In this document: in pieces, positions 58,287 to 64,000 of the stretch
How positions within the stretch are numbered: the first letter of the stretch is position 1
Layout: each line of letters begins with the position of its first letter
Origin: Sipunculus nudus
Lineage: Eukaryota > Annelida > Sipuncula > Golfingiida > Sipunculidae
Direction of reading: 5' to 3'
DNA length: 64,000 nucleotides
Assembly: GCA_026874595.1 (NCBI GenBank)
Contig: CM049308.1
Location: 37,721,027 to 37,785,026 of the forward strand
Notes under the pieces: generated by a model
The model's database searches: none
Seen by the model: only the letters and a program-made list of their open reading frames with translations
Told to the model about the DNA's origin: nothing
Program-made: the position numbers and the translations under genes

Positions 58287-58507
58287 GAAATCACAGTTCA
58301 ATTAAGAAATATACTGCCAAGGGCTTTGATCTCTAGAGTTTTGCACGTTAATCATGAAAACGATTACAGTTAAATTATGAAATAAACTGCCAAGGGCTTT
58401 CATCTCTGGAGTTTTGCACGTTAATCATGAAAACAATTACAGTTAAATTATGAAATAAACTGCCAAGGGCTTTCATCTCTGGAGTTTTGCACGTTAATTA
58501 TGAAAAC
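58287..58507 (+). repeat. 73-bp tandem repeat, three units
   Basis: CTGCCAAGGGCTTT(G/C)ATCTC recurs at 58313, 58386 and 58459, exactly 73 bp apart, followed each time by GAGTTTTGCACGTTAAT. Units 2 and 3 are nearly identical. No coding frame. Confidence 0.95.
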
Positions 58508-59069
58508 GTATTTTCTAAAGTTTCCTTATTTCCTATTTAGTATACAGTATATAAAATAACGAACAGGAAGCCTGCATTCGACTTCCTTTGTTGTGTTACA
58601 ATGAAAGTAATCCCAGATTAGATAAAAAAATAATAAGATTAAATATGTTAAAATAGGTTTAATATATATGAAAAAGGCCACCTGACAAAAAGAGAAAATT
58701 TGTCTTTCACTTCAGGTAATTCATTCTTTGGCTTTGATTGCAAAAGCTAGGACACTAGAACATTTGCAAAGAAAGTGATTTCGCCACACTTTCAACGTTT
58801 CTTACAACTCTTAATTTAAACTCGTCTTCGCAAGGAAGAGCATTAGCCTAGTAAGGGGGAATACGTTGAAATAGAGGTACTCAGTGGAAAAGTAATTTCC
58901 TGGGAAAGGTCTGTTTTATTATACATAACTTAATTGGCTTCCGGTTACCTTCATAATTTATGTTATAAATTCTTTTTTAGGTCGTTCCGTTATTCTATAA
59001 AATCCACTTTGTGGCTTTATTCGAGACCATAGGCTTTCATGATCGGCCCGTGATTGTGTTCTTGTTATG

Positions 59070-59390
59070 AATTGTTGCAACCACTATTGAAATAATGGTT
59101 ACTGTTGTAATAACTGTTACAGTCGCGGTTGTATTTGCCACCACTATTAAAATATTATTTTTATTACAATAGTGGTAGGTGTTGCAGGTTAACATTAAAA
59201 TAAAATTCAAATAAAATAAACAAAAACGTAGATGCAAATTTACGCTCTGGAAAAAAATATGTGCAATGCACCCCTCTCTCCTCACAACGGCCTGAGTTTG
59301 TATTTAAGATGTTATTAAACTAGTGACCGTTATGACAATAGTGACCGAGTCGAAAAATTGTTATTGTAATAACGGTCACCAGCACCCTCT
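59070..59390. repeat. Palindromic CACTATTG modules, first group
   Basis: CAACCACTATTGAAATAA (59075), CCACCACTATTAAAATA facing TTATTACAATAGTGG (59140-59177), and a GTGACCG-GTCGA-centred pair (59320-59385). Tyr/Asn- and Thr/Val-rich frames here follow the repeats and are not genes. Confidence 0.75.
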
Positions 59391-60487
59391 TGTCAATAGG
59401 GACTAAGGCTGTATAAAAATACCGATATGCCGATACATATACACGCTTGTCGGTGCTTCCATGACAAGCCGGAGCGAGTGAGCGATGATGATGGGATATT
59501 GCGAACGGTCCTTGTTAGTGATAAAATTGATGCTCAATTTATATATTTCTACCATGAATATATGTATTGCATGTTTTTTTTTTCATTTTGTGTACTCAGT
59601 AGGGCATGTATTTCAATTATTTGATAACTGATTTTTTTTTTAATGAAAGTGAAGCAATTTCTCGAGGTCTGTTAATTTCATACCTCCATTTTCTGAACTA
59701 CACGTACATGTTAGACAACAGGTGAAACTAGTGGTCATAGCCTCAGGGAAAAATCTAATGCTAGTTTATGAGGGTCAATTTGAAATAGGGGATTCACACT
59801 CAAAGAAACATAAGAAACCCTATGTAATTATATGACATATAAAAAATGATCTAAAATCTTTCAAAAGGTGGGACAGCCATATGGTCTCCCTTTTTTCATA
59901 TTTTACATTTTAGACTTTTCCCGTCGATAACAATCAACACACTAGAATAACACTTAATCAGGTTACACAACGATCCACACAGCTTTGCTACTGAGCATTC
60001 ATAAATACAAGCTTGACCTTATACATGTAGGAACCAGCTTATATATGCAGCCAATAAGAAATTAATGTTCAATAACAATTGTTTTTGTTTTTCAAATATG
60101 CACACTGCTGGATTAACAGTGCTTAAAATGTAAACGCCGCACACAACATGCATGCATGCTTCAATTTTTCTTTTTATCTCCGCCAGGTGGGGTTATATTT
60201 GTTCTTGCTCGTTTGAATGATTGAATGTTTGACAAGGTTACATAAAAATGTACCGTAACATTAGAAAAGTACTGTAACGATTTCCACGGTAATATGTTTA
60301 TGTGGTGATTTGCGTGGGACATGTGATAGGCAACATGCATGTACCATCGTTTTTTCTTGGAAGACAGGTATCAAGGTCGGTTAAGCAGAGACCTTGCTAC
60401 ATCGAGCTCGCCGGCGTGCTATTTCATGAATTATAAACAAGAGAGTTGAACCTATCAGGTGGCGCACGTCCTGCCCGTCACCTATGT

Positions 60488-60945
60488 TGCAACCACTATT
60501 GTAATAACGTTCACTATTGTAATAATTATTACAATAGTGGTTGGTAAGGGCCAGTTTTTGCCAACCACTATTGTAATAACGGTCACTATTGTAATAATTA
60601 ACCTTGTAATTCACTCTTACGTCATTAATTATACCTATATCGAAATTTATTACTATAGGGAACGTTATTACAATAGTGACCGGGTCGAGCAACCACTATT
60701 GTAATAACGGTCACTATTGTAATAATTATTACAATAGTGGTTGCAAATGCAACCACTATTGTAATATTTCTTTATACAATAGTGATTGACATTCCTGAAA
60801 ATAAAACCACACATTTCATACTCAGTATCCCCCAAAATGCATCAGATTGTATTTTATATATTATTACACTAGTGAACTTTATTACATAAGTGACCGTGTC
60901 GAAAAACCACTATTGTAATAACAGTCACTATTGTAATAAAAAGTA
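60488..60945. repeat. Dense cluster of CACTATTGTAATAA palindromes
   Basis: The 14-mer CACTATTGTAATAA or its complement occurs more than ten times. At 60512-60539 two copies form a perfect 28-bp palindrome, nested within CAACCACTATTGTAATAA and its complement (60490-60543). At 60650-60720 and 60866-60940 arms of ~33 bp face each other across a GACCG(G/T)GTCGA core. The ends begin with CACTA, as in CACTA/EnSpm transposons, but no transposase or target duplication was found. Confidence 0.85.
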
Positions 60946-61164
60946 GCGGCCACCTTTATTTCACCACTAAAGAAACAATTGTATCCGCCAAAACAGAGTT
61001 TTGCGGATACTGTTTTCAGTCAGCCGCCGCCGCTGCCGCATAGGTTTACGGAGAACTCCTCCCTAACCAGTGGGGGAATTTTTTAAAATTCGGGATTAGG
61101 ATCGGGTCACATGTGAACTGCTGCGCCCTCATTTTTGGTTGACCTCTGTCCTTTCCTCTCTGCC

Positions 61165-62290
61165 CAGCGTCCATTTGTGCGTCTGTTTTCACACATAAAC
61201 CCACCCTTCTCGGGAACCATTTGACCGATCAGGCTAAACGTTTGGCACAAATGTAGCCCTTGGATAGCTTTATAACATACACTAAAAATGGTGGCACCAC
61301 CTGCAACCAATTTTGCACAGCGTCCATCTTTTTGTATCTGCCTTGGGATAAAATCAAACACATCTCTGCGTTGGTTGGATTTATCTACCTGAAATTTTGC
61401 ATGCGTATACATCCTGGATAGCTTTCTTGATTCCATGACAAGTGGCGCCACCTACATTCACGTTCAGACTGCAAACATACAGGCTAATATCTCAAGACTG
61501 GATTGACATATTCTTTTGAAATTTTACATGTGTATAGATCTCACATAGGTCTTTATCATACGCAAAACTGATGGCGCCACCTTTCACCACTTTTGCACAG
61601 CGTCCATTTGTTTCTCTGCCGTGGGATAAAATCACTTATATCTCGGCAGTGGTAATTGACTTATCTGCCTAAAATTTTGCTTGTTTACACATCTCGGATA
61701 GCTTTCTGGATTTTGTGGCAGGTGGCGCCACTAAATTTGTTTACGCTGCAGACATCCAGGCTTATATCTCAGGACTGGTTTGCTGTATTCTCCTGAAATT
61801 TTGCATGTGTATAGATCTTACATAGCTCTATATCATACACAAAACTGGAGGGGCCACCTTCCACCATTTTTGCACAGCGTCCGTCTGTTTGTCTGCCGTT
61901 GGATAAAATCACTCATATCTCAGTAGTTGTTTGACTTATCGGCCTAAAATTTGCATGTTTACACATCTTGGATAGCTTTCTAGAGTTTGTGGCAGGTGGC
62001 GCCACCTACATTTATGTTTACGCTGCAGACATTCAGGCTTATATCTCAGGACTGGTTTGCTGTATCCTCCTGAAATTTTGCATGTGTATAGATCTTACAT
62101 AGCTCTTTATCATACACAAAACTGGCATAGCGTCCGTCTGTTTGTCTGCTGTGGGATAAAAATCACTCATATGCAAGGAGTGGTTTGACATTTTTTGCAT
62201 ATCTATTCAACTTCGATAGCTTTTTGGATTTTGTGGTAGGTAGCACCACCCTACATACACATTTCGGCTGCAGACATCCATGCTCATATG
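61165..62290 (+). repeat. ~280-bp dimeric satellite array
   Basis: CAGCGTCC(A/G)TCTGTTTGTCTG-type landmarks near 61167, 61318, 61598, 61875 and 62129. Each ~280-bp unit is made of two related ~140-bp halves, one with TAAAATTTTGC...GATAGCTTTCTGGATTTTGTGG and one with TGAAATTTTGCATGTGTATAGATC...CATACACAAAACTGG; both lead to GGTGGCGCCACC. About four dimers. Minus-strand frames at 61107-61451 are by-products. Confidence 0.85.
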
Positions 62291-62404
62291 CAACACACCT
62301 CACCCTATTTCTCCTTGCCACTCAATCCATGCCTCACTTCACCCGTCCCACTCTGATTTCGGCGGATATACGTAGTCGCTTGTCGACTACCCGTATTCTT
62401 GTTT

Positions 62405-62800
62405 CCTTCATAGTTCATCCTGAAATGTCACCATTGTTTTATATTTGTGTTCAAGTGTAAAATCCTGGGGAATCATAATATTCCAAACGTTGTAATCCAC
62501 TCTGACGTCATAAATTATACCTCTAACGAAATTTATTACAATAGTGAACGTTATTACAATAATGGCCAGGTCGAGCAACCACTATTGTAATAACGGTCAC
62601 TATTGTAATAAAAAATAGCCGCCACTTTTATCTCACCACTGAAGAAATAATTCCCTTCATAGTTCATCTTGAAAAGCCACCATTGTTATATATTTCTGTT
62701 CAAGTGTAAAATGCTGGGGTTTATAGTATTCAAACGTTGTAGTCCACTCTGACGTCATTAGTTATACATATGACGAAATTAATAAAAGTAAAAGGTTAGG
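62405..62800 (+). repeat. Tandem ~240-bp unit with CACTATTG module
   Basis: CCTTCATAGTTCATC(C/T)TGAAA and GTTGTA(A/G)TCCACTCTGACGTCAT occur twice (62408/62653 and 62494/62739). Between them at 62526-62612 lies a full inverted module, TTATTACAATAGTGAACG to CGGTCACTATTGTAATAA, around GGTCGAGCAA. The flank TCCACTC..ACGTCAT..ATTATACC also precedes the 60650 module, so module and flanks move together. Confidence 0.75.
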
Positions 62801-63630
62801 GACCTTTATTATTCAGAATACATTTACAATTCTCACATATGTATTTATTTATGCCACGGCATTTATTACAACAGTAACAGTTACTGCAATATTGAAGGCA
62901 AATATTTCGTCCCATTAAATGTTAAACTTTGATAATTTTGTGTCCGAGATTTTCATTTTTTTTTCTTACCACGCTGAGCCAACTTCTATATCAGTAAAAT
63001 ACAACACTGGATTAATGTAGTGTTACCTTATCCTTATTATTGATTTTAAGCGAGTAGTTAAAGATTTCACAGTAAAAGGAAAGTACTATCGTTGTAAGTA
63101 AAATGCAATTCTAACTGGTAATTAAATATTTAACTAAAAAATGTCCACAGAACTTTCTCACACGGCTACAGTGAATGTGAGAAATACGTATTATGTTGTA
63201 ATATATTGTTATTGAATGTAAATATAATGTAATTCATTGAGAAAACTTTTATCGAATCAGGAAATAAACGAAGAATCCAGCCAAACCTGGTATGGGGAGA
63301 TGCTAGAGGAAAAATTAAACCATTATAAAACATACAATATATAAATCTGTCTCCTTGTCAGTTTCTGAAGTTAATGAGGGCAGATTTTATGAGACTTGAA
63401 AATAAGATTCATTAGAGGATCGAATCGACTGTGACATGAGAAAGAGAGAAATTTGTTCTTTGGCTAAGAAAATAGCTTGAGCAGTCGTAGAATTGAAACA
63501 AATTAAGTCAACCAAGAATATACAAGGGAAAAGTTGATCTGTTGAACTGATCTAGTATGTCCCATGCCTGTTGTGGATATAGATGGAAAAAGTTGTGAAC
63601 ACTTATATGAAATCTGAGATGGGTCAATGT
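62801..63630. other. No gene seen
   Basis: AT-rich sequence without recognisable features. Confidence 0.5.
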
Positions 63631-63639
63631 CACCCACCA

Positions 63640-64000
63640 AGTTTACTCTGAGCTTGAAAACTGCATCAAGGTCATCCATATTCGAACTTGACCCAGCCCT
63701 TCATGAAGTAGGTCAATAATGCTTGATTGATGACTGTGCTTCAAATTCTTTTTGAATTATTGCGATACATTTTTTTAAACATTGTTGCCTCTGTGACCTT
63801 GAAAAATATTTCAAGGTCATTAATATTCGAACTCGAATTATTCCTTGATCAGACGCATCAATGCTGCAAGTTTGGTGGCTGTAACTGAAACTTTTTTTGA
63901 GTTTTTGCGTATAATCATTTTAGCATAATGGCCGCTGTTACTTTGAAAAATCGTCAAGGTCATCTATGTTCGACCTTGACTTAAACTTTGATATGGTGCA
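63640..64000 (+). repeat. ~144-bp tandem repeat at right edge
   Basis: TCAAGGTCAT followed by a TATTCGA/TGTTCGA-like phrase recurs at 63666, 63811 and 63954 (spacing 145 and 143 bp), each preceded by (A/C)CTTGAAAA. The array probably continues past the window. Confidence 0.7.

Noticed and set aside
60381-60704. Tyr/Asn-Ser- and Ile/Val/Thr-rich ORFs
   Set aside because: Translations of the CACTATTGTAATAA palindromes.
1-64000. CRISPR arrays, bacterial operons or riboswitches
   Set aside because: Repeats here lack the short uniform repeat/spacer pattern, and the sequence is eukaryotic in character.

Overview
The window looks like non-coding, repeat-dense DNA from a metazoan nuclear genome, most probably a bivalve or other mollusc. 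It is AT-rich and intron-like, with no bacterial gene organisation, many (TA)n microsatellites, a Ty3/gypsy-type gag with a CCHC knuckle, a PIF/Harbinger transposase, tRNA-derived SINEs, Helitron-like elements with internal tandem repeats and a GTCT/GTCC microsatellite (reminiscent of the bivalve 'pearl' type), and hammerhead-ribozyme motifs typical of Penelope-like elements. I found no intact host gene. A few short stretches look like isolated host exons or coding remnants, and I could not identify their products. All repeat boundaries were aligned by eye.

Layout. 1-2523: the 5' end of a minus-strand LTR retrotransposon, with a broken gag, a primer-binding site matching tRNA-Pro and a ~800-bp LTR; its pol and second LTR would lie left of the window. 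4530-16600: a head-to-tail segmental duplication (units A and B). A carries a Helitron-like element and a TA-flanked MITE that B lacks. B carries a ~4-kb CpG/ACGT-rich insertion made of a decayed Harbinger copy plus a second inverted-repeat element. 17.24-17.62 kb: (TA)n arrays around a 64-bp near-perfect palindrome. 18.6-19.2 kb: a degenerate ~60-bp tandem array. 20168-27830: a second tandem segmental duplication (C and D), each with the same minus-strand Helitron-like element. 28.8-34.1 kb: SINE copies, a 366-bp tandem duplication and microsatellites. 34.7-37.0 kb: another Helitron-like copy with nuclear-receptor-like motifs, then dispersed repeats.

39.6-41.4 kb: a frameshifted coding remnant, followed by a Penelope-like fragment with two hammerhead motifs in inverted arms. 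42-57.9 kb: mostly unremarkable AT-rich DNA with two more SINEs, two (TA)n blocks and three candidate exons on the plus strand (44.9, 51.0 and 53.5 kb). 58.3-64 kb: a satellite-like zone with a 73-bp tandem repeat, a cluster of palindromic CACTATTGTAATAA modules, a ~280-bp dimeric satellite and a ~144-bp repeat at the right edge.

The parts do not form a pathway. The window records nested insertion and local duplication. Its most useful features are paralogous empty sites, which fix element ends and relative ages, and structured repeat modules of unknown function.
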